This document shows, piece by piece, positions 44,319 through 57,700 of a DNA stretch of 64,000 nucleotides. The stretch's first letter is position 1. Each line of letters starts with the position of its first letter. The stretch spans positions 3,627,001 through 3,691,000 of the forward strand of contig NZ_JAPDVG010000001.1 of assembly GCF_026015625.1 (NCBI RefSeq), given 5' to 3'. The position numbers were made by a program, and so were the translations under genes. The DNA comes from Segatella copri. GTDB taxonomy: Bacteria > Bacteroidota > Bacteroidia > Bacteroidales > Bacteroidaceae. Below the pieces are notes generated by a model that worked only from the letters and a program-made list of their open reading frames with translations, ran no database searches and was not told the DNA's origin.

Positions 44319-44633
44319 ATGGAAGTAACAATTACAACCGAGAATTTCGAGAGCTACAAGAATGGCGAACTGCCATTGGTAGTAGATTTGTGGGCAACAT
44401 GGTGCGGTCCTTGCCGCGTGGTTGCTCCTATCGTATCACAGCTTGCTGAGGAGTTTGACGGCAAGGTGGTAGTAGGTAAGTGTGATGTAGAGGAGAATGA
44501 CGACATCGCTATGGAGTTTGGTGTTCGTAATATCCCTACCATCCTCTTCTTCAAGGGTGGCCAGCTGGTAGACAAGTTTGTTGGCGCAGCCTCTAAGGCA
44601 ACCCTTACCGAGAAGATCCAGGCCCTCCTGTAA
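44319..44633 (+). CDS. trxA: Thioredoxin
   Basis: 104 aa. Active site WCGPC with C29 and C32, preceded by VVDLWAT, and cis-Pro in RNIPTILFF. Typical length. Likely cotranscribed with dnaE; a strong terminator follows. Confidence 0.97.
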   Translation: MEVTITTENFESYKNGELPLVVDLWATWCGPCRVVAPIVSQLAEEFDGKVVVGKCDVEENDDIAMEFGVRNIPTILFFKGGQLVDKFVGAASKATLTEKIQALL

Positions 44634-44654
44634 TCAGCCCGGATAGGAAATGAT

Positions 44655-44703
44655 AAAAGCATCTGGCTTGAGAAAACATGTTCTCAGCCAGATGCTTTTT
44701 TTT
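44655..44703. terminator. Bidirectional terminator between trxA and tsaE
   Basis: Stem of about 19 bp with a single bulge (44655-44674 with 44681-44699), A-run at the left, seven T at the right. Confidence 0.9.
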
Positions 44704-44722
44704 GTTCGGGGCTGTCGGTGAC

Positions 44723-45133
44723 TTACCATTCTACGCTTCTTGTTCCGTCTTCTTCTACGGTGATAGTCACTTTGGTGCAGTCTTCCGGCAGCAGTTCTTC
44801 TATCAGTTCCGGCCACTCCAGGAAACAGAGGTTGCCGCTGTAGAAATAATCTTCGTAGCCCATATCGTATACCTCATCGAGTTTCTTGATGCGGTAGAAA
44901 TCGAAGTGGTAGACAGGTGAGCCGTCGCCCGCTGTATATTCGTTTACGAGGGCGAAGGTAGGAGATGTGATGACATCTTCTACGCCCAGTTCTTCGCAAA
45001 TGGCTTTTACAAATGTTGTCTTTCCGGCTCCCATCTTGCCATAGAAGGCAAAGACCTTGCCGTCGCCCATGTTCTGCAGAAATTCCTTGGCTGCTTCATG
45101 GATCGTGTCTAATGAGTCAATTTTTATCTTCAT
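44723..45133 (-). CDS. tsaE: tRNA threonylcarbamoyladenosine ATPase TsaE
   Basis: 136 aa. Walker A GKMGAGKTTFVKAI, SPTFALVNEY and HFDFYRI, LEWPELIEELLPED. It supports TsaBD in t6A37 tRNA modification. 50 bp downstream of porX; the junction is a heptamer repeat (45144-45180). Confidence 0.95.
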   Translation of the reverse strand: MKIKIDSLDTIHEAAKEFLQNMGDGKVFAFYGKMGAGKTTFVKAICEELGVEDVITSPTFALVNEYTAGDGSPVYHFDFYRIKKLDEVYDMGYEDYFYSGNLCFLEWPELIEELLPEDCTKVTITVEEDGTRSVEW

Positions 45134-45143
45134 ATATGTTTTC

Positions 45144-45180
45144 TATAAACTGTTAACTATCAACTATTAACTATTAACTG
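45144..45180. repeat. Heptamer repeat between tsaE and porX
   Basis: Tandem AACTATC/AACTATT units preceded by TATAAACTGTT, the same sequence as the right arm of the birA-pyrH hairpin. Confidence 0.8.
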
Positions 45181-45183
45181 ACA

Positions 45184-46737
45184 TTACCTTTTTCTCGGTG
45201 TCAGCGTGATGAGCGGTATGAGCATTTCCTCCATCGAGATGCCACCGTGCTGGAAGGTATCCTTGTAGTATTGCACATAATAGTTGTAATTATTCGGATA
45301 GGCGAAGAAACTGTCGCCCGTGGCAAATACATACGAGGTACTCAGGTTAGGTGCCGGCAACTGGGCGCGGTGAGGCTCTTTGATGGTGAACACTTCCTTG
45401 CTCTGGTAAGCCAGATTCTTGCCCAGCTTGTAGCGCAGGTTGGTGTTCGTATTGCGGTCGCCTACTATCTTGATAGGTTTCGATGCCCTGATGCTGCCGT
45501 GGTCGGTGGTGAGCACTACCTGGTAATCGCTCTGCGAAAGGAGCTTGAAGAGCTCTGAGAGAACCGAATGGCGGAGCCAGCTCTGCGTGATGCTGCGGTA
45601 GGCACTCTCGTTGTTGGCAAGCTCGCGCACCATCTTAGATTCGGTACGCGCGTGAGAGAGCATGTCGATGAAGTTAATCACCAGCACGTTCAAATCGTAG
45701 TTGCGGCACTCGTTGTAATGCTCCAGGAAGCGGTCGGCACCCTGCGAATCGTTCACCTTGTGATAACTGAAGGTATAGTGCTTTCTGAATCGCTCTATCT
45801 GGGTCTGTATCAGCGGCGCCTCGTTCAGGTTCTTGCCTTCCTCCTCGTCCTCATCTACCCAGAGGTCAGGGAACATTTCGGCTATCTTGTTCGGCATCAG
45901 ACCGCTGAAGATGGCGTTGCGCGCATATTGCGTGGCGGTAGGAAGGATGCTCATGTAGAGCTGCTCGTCGATGTCGAACAGGTCGCCGATGTCTTCTGCC
46001 AGCATGCGCCACTGGTCATAGCGGAAGTTATCTATCACAATCATGAACACCTTCTTGCCCTCATCGAGCAGCGGGAATATCTTGCGCTTGAAGATGTCGG
46101 GACTCATCAGATGTCGGTCTCTGTTGTCGGGACTCACCCAGTCGAGATAGTTCTTGGCTATGTATTTGGCGAAACCCTGGTTAGCCTCTTCCTTCTGCAT
46201 GCCCAGCATCTCAGCCATCGGACTTGCCGTATCGCTCAGCTTCAGTTCCCAGCTAACCAGTCGCCTGTAAATCTCCATCCAGTCTTCCGCACTTCTGCAT
46301 TCCATCATCTGCATGGCTATCTGCTGGTAGTCCTGCTGGTATCCGCTCTGCGTCACCTCCGCCACGATGTCTTTGCGGTGGATGTTCTTCTTGAGCGAGA
46401 GCAGAATCTGGTTCGGGTTTACGGGTTTGATCAGATAGTCGGCTATCTTTGAACCGATTGCCTGGTCCATGATGTTTTCTTCTTCGCTCTTGGTGCACAT
46501 CACTACCGGTGTGGCAGGCTGGATGTCCTTGATGCGTAGCAGGGTTTCCAGTCCGCTGAGTCCCGGCATCATCTCATCGAGCAGGATGAGGTCGAAGGTC
46601 TGCTGGCGGCAAAGTTCAATGGCATCAGGGCCGTTGCTTACCGTCTGCACCTCGTATCCTTTCTTTTCCAGAAAGATGATGTGTGCCTTGAGAAGTTCTA
46701 TCTCGTCGTCTATCCAAAGTAATAATCCGTTGCTCAT
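45184..46737 (-). CDS. porX: PorX, T9SS response regulator with alkaline phosphatase-like domain
   Basis: 517 aa. Receiver domain with acidic pocket IDDE (10-12), phospho-acceptor D54 in LLDEMMPGLSG and MCTKSEEE; linker; then a PglZ/alkaline phosphatase-type effector (about 210-510) with VIDNFRYDQW, SILPTATQYARNAIFSGL, NFIDMLSHAR and VLTTDHGSI. In Porphyromonas PorX, activated by PorY, controls T9SS expression, and its effector domain hydrolyses oligonucleotides. It lies apart from the porW unit; the partner kinase is not in the window. Confidence 0.95.
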   Translation of the reverse strand: MSNGLLLWIDDEIELLKAHIIFLEKKGYEVQTVSNGPDAIELCRQQTFDLILLDEMMPGLSGLETLLRIKDIQPATPVVMCTKSEEENIMDQAIGSKIADYLIKPVNPNQILLSLKKNIHRKDIVAEVTQSGYQQDYQQIAMQMMECRSAEDWMEIYRRLVSWELKLSDTASPMAEMLGMQKEEANQGFAKYIAKNYLDWVSPDNRDRHLMSPDIFKRKIFPLLDEGKKVFMIVIDNFRYDQWRMLAEDIGDLFDIDEQLYMSILPTATQYARNAIFSGLMPNKIAEMFPDLWVDEDEEEGKNLNEAPLIQTQIERFRKHYTFSYHKVNDSQGADRFLEHYNECRNYDLNVLVINFIDMLSHARTESKMVRELANNESAYRSITQSWLRHSVLSELFKLLSQSDYQVVLTTDHGSIRASKPIKIVGDRNTNTNLRYKLGKNLAYQSKEVFTIKEPHRAQLPAPNLSTSYVFATGDSFFAYPNNYNYYVQYYKDTFQHGGISMEEMLIPLITLTPRKR

Positions 46738-47049
46738 ATTTTATATCCTTTTTCTTTTCGGGGTGCTAAAGTACAAAGAAAAATGGAATGAGGAACACGA
46801 CTTTGTGTTAAAGAGAGTTAATGATAAAGATTCTTTGGTACTTTTTATGAAAACGTTTGTATTACCTTGTGACAAAACCTAAAAACATAGGTTAATTTAA
46901 ACTTATTTGTATAACTAAACGTAAGCATTATGATCAGACGCAATTACTTGAAAAGTTTGTCTATTTAGCAATAATACGGCCGGGAATCCGTTTTTTATGG
47001 TAAGGTAATTCATAAAAACGAATAATAAAAAGAAGAAAAACAAGAAACA
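46738..47049. other. Intergenic region between porX and lysO
   Basis: 312 bp, divergent. A minus-strand TACTTTAG (46766-46773) is a possible porX -7 box. TGAAAACGTTTGTA (46848-46861) is 11/14 to the LacI-type operator consensus. Small hairpins AACCTA/TAGGTT (46877-46894) and ACGG/CCGT followed by T6 (near 46977-47000) could attenuate lysO. No known riboswitch recognised. Confidence 0.45.
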
Positions 47050-47361
47050 ATGCTCAAGATAGTAATGATTATGCTATGCGGAATAGGTACCGGCTATCTG
47101 CTCCGCAACAAGAAAATGAGTTTTATCGGCCGTATCATCACGGCGCTGATATGGGTACTCCTGTTCCTGCTCGGTATCGAGGTAGGTTCTAACCCTCGTA
47201 TCATCAGCGGTCTTCAGACTCTGGGACTTGAGGCGATAGCCCTGACCTTGGGAGGCAGTCTGGGTAGTGCACTCTTTGCTTGGGCATTGTGGAAGTATGT
47301 TACAGCAAAGCAGGCTAAATCGTCGGCTCACGCTGAAACCGGGAAAGGAGGCAAGGCATGA
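47050..47361 (+). CDS. LysO-like lysine exporter, N-terminal subunit
   Basis: 103 aa with three or four membrane helices: MLCGIGTGYLLRNKK, IITALIWVLLFLLGIEVGSN and LGGSLGSALFAWALWKYV, matching the first part of LysO (YbjE). Its stop overlaps the next start by 4 nt (ATGA), so the two halves are translationally coupled and probably assemble. Confidence 0.82.
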   Translation: MLKIVMIMLCGIGTGYLLRNKKMSFIGRIITALIWVLLFLLGIEVGSNPRIISGLQTLGLEAIALTLGGSLGSALFAWALWKYVTAKQAKSSAHAETGKGGKA

Positions 47362-47960
47362 AAGGCAGTTTGATTATCGTAAGCTTCTTTGTTCTGGGCA
47401 TCATCGTAGGCTTGTGTGATGTGGTTCCGGCAGGTCTTCTGGATAGCGACGTGAGCTATTATGCGCTCTGCTGCCTGATGTTCTGCGTAGGTATCAGCAT
47501 CGGTTGCGATACCTCAGTGCTGAAGAGTTTCAAGAAGGTGAATCCCCGTCTGATGATGCTCCCTGTGATGACTATTCTGGGTACGCTGGCAGGTTGTGCC
47601 GCCGTATCTCTCATCTTGAGCCACCGCCAGCTTACCGATTGTCTGGCAATCGGTTCAGGATTCGGATATTACTCACTTTCGAGTATCTTCATCACCGAAT
47701 ACCGGGGCGCCGAACTGGGAACCATCGCCCTTCTTGCCAACATCTTCCGCGAGATTCTCACCCTGCTGTGTGCTCCGCTGCTGGCAAAATACTTCGGCAA
47801 ACTGGCACCTATCTGTGTAGGTGGAGCCACGACCATGGATACAACGTTGCCTATCATCACCCGATATTCGGGCGAGAGTTTCATCATCGTTTCCATCTTC
47901 CATGGCTTCTGTGTCGACTTTTCTGTACCCTTCCTGGTTACCTTCTTCTGTTCTTTGTAG
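47358..47960 (+). CDS. LysO-like lysine exporter, C-terminal subunit
   Basis: 200 aa, about six helices, corresponding to the second part of E. coli LysO (299 aa in one chain): MFCVGISIGCDTSVLKSF, GSGFGYYSLSSIFITEYRG and CVGGATTMDTTLPIITRYSG. LysO exports L-lysine and thialysine. Clean start and stop, so a natural split is more likely than a frameshift. 33 bp before the GH2 gene. Confidence 0.85.
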   Translation: MKGSLIIVSFFVLGIIVGLCDVVPAGLLDSDVSYYALCCLMFCVGISIGCDTSVLKSFKKVNPRLMMLPVMTILGTLAGCAAVSLILSHRQLTDCLAIGSGFGYYSLSSIFITEYRGAELGTIALLANIFREILTLLCAPLLAKYFGKLAPICVGGATTMDTTLPIITRYSGESFIIVSIFHGFCVDFSVPFLVTFFCSL

Positions 47961-47966
47961 AAATAA

Positions 47967-51149
<3,183 letters not shown>

Positions 51150-51154
51150 ACGAT

Positions 51155-53035
51155 ATGAAGACTAAGTCTATAGCTATACTGACTATGGGGCTTGCCATGC
51201 TGTCTATGGACGGCATGGCACAGACCACCCGTCAGGAGTATAAGGATATTCTTGACATCCAGCTGACACCGGGTGCTCCCCGCCGTCAGAACGGATGCTT
51301 CACGGATATGGGTTCATGGATGGGGTTCACCCTCTCAGAGAAGGAGAAACCTGCCGCAGGCTTCTGCGGACCTTTCAGTATCTATTACCGCAACTGGTAT
51401 GCCCGTTCGCTGGTATCTCTCATTGATGGTACCGTGCAGGAACAGAGCTATTATCCGGGCGAAATCAGGATGAGTCTGAAGAAGGATGGTGCCGATATCC
51501 ATGAGAGTCTGCAGTTTGTAGATGCCCGTACGGCGTTGCTTACAGTTACCAATCCGTCTAAGGTTCCGTTCACGTTTACTGCCGACAGCATCAGTACTCG
51601 CGCCAATGTATCACGTTACAAGAACCGTGTTACCATCGGTGACTTCTACGGTGAACGCGTCATCATCGACTTCCCTCAGGAGGTTAAGGTGACTGATACC
51701 GACCACAACTATCTGGCTACTGTGCCAAGAGGTGTAGAGCAGCTCACCATCGCCATTTCGCTAGTAGAGCAGGATACCGAGGCTTCGGTTCAGCATGTGC
51801 ATACAGCCAGTCTGCTTGCCAATCCGAAGGTTGCACTCGATGAAAACGAGAAGCGCTGGAACGGTTATCTGAAGAAGGTGATACGTGATGATATGCCAGC
51901 AGAATACAACCGGGTGGCTGCGAAATCCATCGTCACCCTGCTTTCCAACTGGCGTGCCAAGCGAGGTGCCCTGTATCATGACGGTATCGTGCCTAGTCAT
52001 GCTGTTGGCTATTTCGTAGGTTGCTGGGCATGGGATTGCTGGCGTTTCTCTGCCGGTATGGCTTCCTTCTTCCCAGAGTTGGCGAAGGATAACATCCGCG
52101 TGATGTTCGACTACCAGCAGCCAGACGGCATGATTATCGACTGCATCTATCCGGATGCTTCAGAGAACAACTACCGCGACAGTAAGCCTCCTCTGGCAGC
52201 CTGGGCGGTGAACGAGATTTACGAGCATACCCAGGATCTGGCTTTCGTAAAGGAGATGTATCCGAAGCTTCTGAAATATCATAAGTGGTGGTATGAGAAG
52301 AGGGATCATGACAAGAACCATATCTGTGAGTTCGGTTCGGTGGATGGAACCCTGGAGGCAGCTGCCTGGGAGAGCGGTATGGATAATGCCATCCGTTTCG
52401 ACGGCACCAAGATGTTGCAGAACGGCAAGGATGCATGGAGTACAGACCAGGAGAGTGTTGACCTGAATGCTTATCTCTCGCTGGAGTATACCTTGCTCAA
52501 GAAGTTTGCCGGATTGCTGGGCGAGCCTTTCGACTTGCCTGACTATCGTGGACTGGTTGCCGATTATTTCTTTGACCAGAAAGATGGCTTCTTCTACGAC
52601 CGCCGTTTGGATGGCGACAGAAGTTTTGTACGTGAAGCAGGTTGTGAGGGCTATATTCCTTTCTGGGCGAACATAGCAACGCCTAAGCAGTTTGCCAAGG
52701 CAAGAAAGTTGCTCGACAACAAGAAGAAATTTTCTACCTTCATCCCATTCCCGACGATAGCAGCCGATAATCCGAAGTACAATCCACAGGGTTACTGGCG
52801 CGGTCCTATCTGGCTCGACCAGACCTATTATGGCATCAAGGGCTATCGCAACTATGGTGAGAAGAAGAAGGCAGATGCCTATACCGACCAGGTGTTCCGC
52901 AACTTGCAGGGCATTTCGGCAGGTACCCCAATCTATGAGAATTATGACACGCATACCGGCAAGCCAATGCAGGCTTCCCACTTCAGCTGGAGCGCCGCTT
53001 GCCTGATTATGATGTACAATGATTATGGAAAATAA
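51155..53035 (+). CDS. Exported GH63-like (alpha/alpha)6 glucosidase
   Basis: 626 aa. Signal peptide ending near GMAQ. N-terminal beta-sandwich (about 30-220), then an (alpha/alpha)6 barrel with GIVPSHAVGYFVGCWAWDCW, YQQPDGMIIDCIYPD, DGTLEAAAWESGMDNAIRFD and NPQGYWRGPIWLDQTYYGIK. WAWD, ESGMD and GYWRGPIW are features of GH63/trehalase-type enzymes; the catalytic Asp/Glu probably lie in ESGMD and the late barrel. Substrate unknown, perhaps alpha-glucosides linked to galactose. Closely follows GH2. Confidence 0.85.
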   Translation: MKTKSIAILTMGLAMLSMDGMAQTTRQEYKDILDIQLTPGAPRRQNGCFTDMGSWMGFTLSEKEKPAAGFCGPFSIYYRNWYARSLVSLIDGTVQEQSYYPGEIRMSLKKDGADIHESLQFVDARTALLTVTNPSKVPFTFTADSISTRANVSRYKNRVTIGDFYGERVIIDFPQEVKVTDTDHNYLATVPRGVEQLTIAISLVEQDTEASVQHVHTASLLANPKVALDENEKRWNGYLKKVIRDDMPAEYNRVAAKSIVTLLSNWRAKRGALYHDGIVPSHAVGYFVGCWAWDCWRFSAGMASFFPELAKDNIRVMFDYQQPDGMIIDCIYPDASENNYRDSKPPLAAWAVNEIYEHTQDLAFVKEMYPKLLKYHKWWYEKRDHDKNHICEFGSVDGTLEAAAWESGMDNAIRFDGTKMLQNGKDAWSTDQESVDLNAYLSLEYTLLKKFAGLLGEPFDLPDYRGLVADYFFDQKDGFFYDRRLDGDRSFVREAGCEGYIPFWANIATPKQFAKARKLLDNKKKFSTFIPFPTIAADNPKYNPQGYWRGPIWLDQTYYGIKGYRNYGEKKKADAYTDQVFRNLQGISAGTPIYENYDTHTGKPMQASHFSWSAACLIMMYNDYGK

Positions 53036-53095
53036 ACGAGATTCTCATGTGTTAAACGTCATGCCAACGGGATTTGGCACAGCTTAAGGCCTAAA

Positions 53096-53145
53096 TAAAA
53101 AAGCCTTTGAGCATATCGGAAATGATAGCTCAAAGGCTTATTTTT
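53096..53145. terminator. Terminator after GH2-GH63
   Basis: Perfect 12-bp stem AAGCCTTTGAGC (53101-53112)/GCTCAAAGGCTT (53128-53139), 15-nt loop, ATTTTT. A second small hairpin TGCCAA/TTGGCA precedes it. Confidence 0.88.
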
Positions 53146-53204
53146 ACCCTAAATGATGTACTGTAATAAGCAAATTCCATACGCTTGGAAAGCGTGTGTG
53201 TATA

Positions 53205-54155
53205 TTATCTCAAAACATACTTTCCGGCTGGTGTCTTGCAGAACTTCACCTGATAGGCTTCAGAGACAATCTGCAGCGCCTCGGTGAGGCTGTTGTTCGG
53301 CAAGGTTCCTGTGAAAGGTTCGATGGTATCCATTTCTACAGCAATCTCTACTCCGTAATTCTTCTCCAGGCTTCTGATGACTCTGCCCAGCGATGCATCG
53401 CGGAATACCAGCTGCTTCTTCTGCCATGCACAGGCATCCTCGATATGCGATGTTTCGCGGATATCCATCTTTCCAGTCTGTTTGTTCACCACTACGATTT
53501 CGTTTGGCTTCATCGTATAGGTGCTGCCGTTGGCAAGGGAAGTGAGCATCACGCTACCGTTGAGCAGCGCAACTTCTGCAGTCTGTTCTTTCTTTCTGTT
53601 GATGACGTTAAACTCAGTGCCCAATACCTTGATTTCCATTTCCTGCATGTGGATGATGAACGGATGTCGGGCGTCTTTGGCTACCTTGTAGTGAGCTTCG
53701 CCTTCAAATTCAATCTCGCGATTGTCCTTGCAGAAATCCTGTGGTGCATACTTGATGCTGGAGAGCGAATTGAGCGCTACCACACTCTTGTCGGGTAGGG
53801 TGATGCTCACCTGTTCGCCTTCCTGGGTGGTGATTTCTGTCAGCGGAATTGCGGCATATTGCTTGTTTTCCTTATACATCATTCCCATAATCACCATGCA
53901 GATAGGCAGGGCAATAGCTGCCGCTATCTGGGTCCACTTGAGGACGCGCTTCAGGGTGAATTGCTTACGGGTTCCTATCTGTTCATGAATTTCGGCCTTG
54001 ATACGTGCCAAATCTTCGTCAGAGATACCGCTATCCGGGATGATGCCGTGCAGCCATTCCTCTTCCATGGCTGCTGCTAATTCTTCATCAGAACAGTTGT
54101 TGATCCGTTCCTTCAGATTAGCTAAGTCTGTACTATTCTTGATGTCGTCTAACAT
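53205..54155 (-). CDS. FecR-type anti-sigma factor
   Basis: 316 aa from the ATG at 54155 (MLDDIKNS); a Met nine codons upstream is less likely. N-terminal cytoplasmic part, one membrane segment (VLKWTQIAAAIALPICMVIMG), then the FecR domain (EGEQVSITLPDKSVVALNS, EIEFEGEAHYKVAKDARHPF, VLGTEFNV) and a C-terminal STN-like tail. Such proteins hold an ECF sigma factor at the inner membrane and respond to a TonB receptor. No TonB receptor gene follows. 53 bp after the sigma gene. Confidence 0.93.
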   Translation of the reverse strand: MLDDIKNSTDLANLKERINNCSDEELAAAMEEEWLHGIIPDSGISDEDLARIKAEIHEQIGTRKQFTLKRVLKWTQIAAAIALPICMVIMGMMYKENKQYAAIPLTEITTQEGEQVSITLPDKSVVALNSLSSIKYAPQDFCKDNREIEFEGEAHYKVAKDARHPFIIHMQEMEIKVLGTEFNVINRKKEQTAEVALLNGSVMLTSLANGSTYTMKPNEIVVVNKQTGKMDIRETSHIEDACAWQKKQLVFRDASLGRVIRSLEKNYGVEIAVEMDTIEPFTGTLPNNSLTEALQIVSEAYQVKFCKTPAGKYVLR

Positions 54156-54208
54156 AAAACAATCTTTTTTTAGATTATACACGGTTCGGTAGAGAATGTA
54201 CCGTTAAA

Positions 54209-54781
54209 TTATACTAAAAACAAGAGCCACATCAGGTTGGTGCGGTTGTTGATAAGCTGTCGGAGCTGTTTCAACCCCATGGACAGCTGGTTCTTAACGG
54301 TCTGTTCACTATAGTTGAGCTTCTCGGCAATCTCCTGATTGTTGAGCATCTCCAACTTGGAGAGTCGGATGATTTCCTGCTGCGTCTTGGGCAGCTTGGC
54401 AAGCATCTGGTTGAGCTGTCTGACGAAATCATCATACTCCAACTGGCTGTCTGCAGTGGTGCTGTTGTGATGGTCAAGATAGTCCATGTAGTCTTCGTAT
54501 ACGGGCGAATTGATGACCTTCCTGTAGGCGTTGATGAGGTAATGCTTGGCTCTGAGGAAGAGCAGCGGCTTTACGCTGTCTGCCTCTTCCAGCGTGCTTC
54601 GGTTTTTCCAGAGCCACACGAAGGTATCTTCCATGATCTCTTCGGCATTCTCCTTCGACTTGGTATATTTCAGGCAAAAGGCAAAGAGTCTGCGGGCATA
54701 CAGCCCGTAGATTTCATCGAATGCCTTCATAGATCCTTTTTTGAGTTGAAGGATAAGTTCTGTTTCTGTCTTTTTAAACAT
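54209..54781 (-). CDS. ECF RNA polymerase sigma factor
   Basis: 190 aa. Region 2: AFDEIYGLYARRLFAFCLKY, NAEEIMEDTFVWLWKNR. Region 4: LAKLPKTQQEIIRLSKLEML and EQTVKNQLSMGLKQL (HTH). Bacteroidetes FecR-partnered ECF type. It begins only 12 bp after the porW stop and precedes FecR, so porW-sigma-fecR look like one operon. Regulon unknown; a T9SS link is inferred from position. Confidence 0.95.
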   Translation of the reverse strand: MFKKTETELILQLKKGSMKAFDEIYGLYARRLFAFCLKYTKSKENAEEIMEDTFVWLWKNRSTLEEADSVKPLLFLRAKHYLINAYRKVINSPVYEDYMDYLDHHNSTTADSQLEYDDFVRQLNQMLAKLPKTQQEIIRLSKLEMLNNQEIAEKLNYSEQTVKNQLSMGLKQLRQLINNRTNLMWLLFLV

Positions 54782-54793
54782 GATAACTATTCA

Positions 54794-57700
54794 CTAAAAT
54801 CCATCTAAATCATATTCTTCGCTGTCCAAATCCAGACTGTCGTCGTTGTCGAAAGTTGTATTTGGTGCTTTTTCTTCCTTTATATCCGCATCGGTTTCTT
54901 GGAATCCGGTTGTTCCGCTTTCGGCAGTTCCGGTTTCTTCTTCATTTTCTTCTGAATCATCAGTCTTTTCCTGCTGGATGATTTCCTCCGGTTCTTCAAG
55001 CAGTGGGTCCTTGCTGATTTTCAGCGGTGCCAGATGCTGGGTATAGAAGAGGGTATAGTCGTCGTAGCTCAGACTAGTGCCCAGCAGCAGGAGGTTTGGC
55101 TCGCTGATTACGATGCCACGGGCTCCCTTTGAGAGGAGCTGGGTGATGGCCTGATGCTGGTAGATGTCGTTAGCATACTGGCGTGCTTCGTCGTAATTGC
55201 GGAATCCCTTTACCTGCATGCGGTGCAGACCATTCTGCTCGTCAATGACGAGGTCGAAATTACGCACGAGATAGGAGGTGAAATTATATTTCGCCATCTC
55301 GAAGAGCAACTGGTTCTCGTTTACAGAATCAGGAACGTAGGCGAGCATGAAGACGAACGGCTCGTTGCGCTCAATGCTGAATACCTTTGCTTTGGATTTG
55401 ACATCATCATTGAGTACGGCGTTGCGGCGCGACCATACATTGCTCAGGTCGAATGTGCCGCCCTTGAGCTGTCTGCCGGCTTTCACTCCGTTGAGAATCA
55501 TTCCCGCCATTTCGCTGAGTCGACTGTTCGGATATTTCTCTACCACCTGCTGCATATCATCAAGACAAGCCTGGATATTACCCTCGTGGAGCTGGGTGAG
55601 TCCGCCGATAAAGAGGAACTTGTCGCGGTTGGCTCCTTCAGGATAGCGCTTGTCAGAGATAGCCCTGTTGTGTACCACCTTATTATAGAGGTTAGCCTTG
55701 AAGGCATCGTAGGTGGCAGCATAGAGCGAATCTTCGAGATGAATGCCCATCTTCGCATCTTCCTCATAATAAGGAGAGGTGAGCAGGGCGGTCCATTGGC
55801 TCTCCGGATAATTCGCTTTCAACAGGTCGAGATAGCGGCTGGCGATGGCTGGCTGCTTCCTGATGTTGTAGAGCAGGTAGAGGTGATAGTAGGCATCATC
55901 GAGATGTTCGTATGCTGCGTTCTTCTTCACCAGTCGCTGCAGCATGCGTTCGCTTTCGTCCAGATCATTGAGTTTGTCTTTCAGAATGATGCCGGCATGC
56001 AGCAGTCCGTCGTCCAGAATCTGATTGCTTTCTGCCATCTTTTCTTCGGTGAGCGGAATCTGAGCGAGATAGTAGGCACGCTGATGCGGATCTTCTTCTG
56101 CACTCAGATTCTTCTCTTTCTCCTTCTCAAGGTCTTTCTTCTGTGCCTCGTTGAGGAGTGAATCGCGCTGTTCATCAGTCATTTCTTCTACACCTTTGGC
56201 ATCGGCTACTACGGTCTGGTTACTCCGCTGCCAGTTGTCTATGTTCTTTCGTTTGCCCCAGAGGCGCTCAAACTGCTGTTTGCCTTGGGCTACGGCAGAT
56301 TGGGAATAGAAATACCAGGTATTGGTGTTGCCGAAACCGCCGTTGCCCATGGCTCCGTTTCCGAAGCCGGATGAGGCATTGCTGTTTCCCTGATTCCTGT
56401 TATTTCTGCTGTTATAACCATTGCCGTTGTTTCTTCCGAAGTCAGAGTTGCCCTGCTGTTCTGCCAATTCCTGGTCGGCAAGTCTTCTCTTTTCTTCCTT
56501 TTCCTGTTTTTTCAGGGCATCTATCACCTTGTCAATGGCGACGTTCCGTTCTGTTTCGCTCATGCGGGCAAGTGATTGCAGGGAGTCCTGCAGATGGATG
56601 GCGTCGGTATAAGGCACCAGTTCATCGAGAACCTTCGAACGGTCGGAGAGCTGTTTGTAGTCTTTGCGGTCCTGGTCTAGGAGTCCGATGGCTGCATCAT
56701 AGCATCGCTTGGCATCGCCATATCGGTGGCATTGCCAGTATACATTGCCCAGATGCATCAGCAATACACCTTTCTCTACTCCGTTTCGGCTTGATTTCGC
56801 GGCACCCTTTTCGTATGCAGCAATAGCCTGAAGGGTATCGCCCTGGTTGAGATGTATGTTGCCGATGGCATAATAAACCTGGTCGAGATATTCCTGATTC
56901 TTGTCGCTCGCTGCCATTCGCTTCAATTTAGATACCATCTTCCGGGAGTTGTTGGTTGCCAGTACCTCGGTCATGGAGATGCGGGCATTGAACTCCAGTT
57001 CGTAAGGCGGATTGAGACGGATGACATGCTTGAAGGCACGGTAGGCATTCTGGGTATGTCCCTGTAGTGCTTCTACCTGTCCCATCAGATACCAGAGGCG
57101 GGCTTTCTGCTTGCGTCGCATCTCATAGCCGATGGCTTTGCGGAGATACGGAACGGCCTCCTGATAGCGTCCGGTCTTCAGATAGTAGAGGGCATAGGTC
57201 TTGTCCCATTCCTTCTGGGCACGCCAGTGGATGGAATCGCGCTCGATATTACGGATTACATCTTCGGCATCGTATATCCATCCCGATTCGAGATAACTCT
57301 TGGCGAGCCAGGCACGTGCCTTGCCGTAAATGCCGGGTTGGGTAGCGTAGAGGCGGCTCATATAGGCGAATGTAGCTGCTGCCGACTGGAAATCGCCTTC
57401 AAAAAACTGGGAACGCCCCATCAGCATCCATGCCTTCCAGAGGAACGGATTATATTCACGGCGTTGCAGCCATTCCAGGTCTTTGGCTGTCTTGCGGCGT
57501 TTCTTGTCCCATACCGGGCGGCGCTTGATGCTATGCTGGTGAATGGCTTTCTCGCATTTCTCGATGGCGCGGTCGTAGTTCGACTTGCCCAGTTCGCGGC
57601 TATTCTTGTTGCCAACCGTATAATAAGGAATCATTTCAGAGTAATTGTCCTTATTTCCGTTTTCCTTTTCGAGCGAGCCTTCGATATAGGCTACGGTCCC

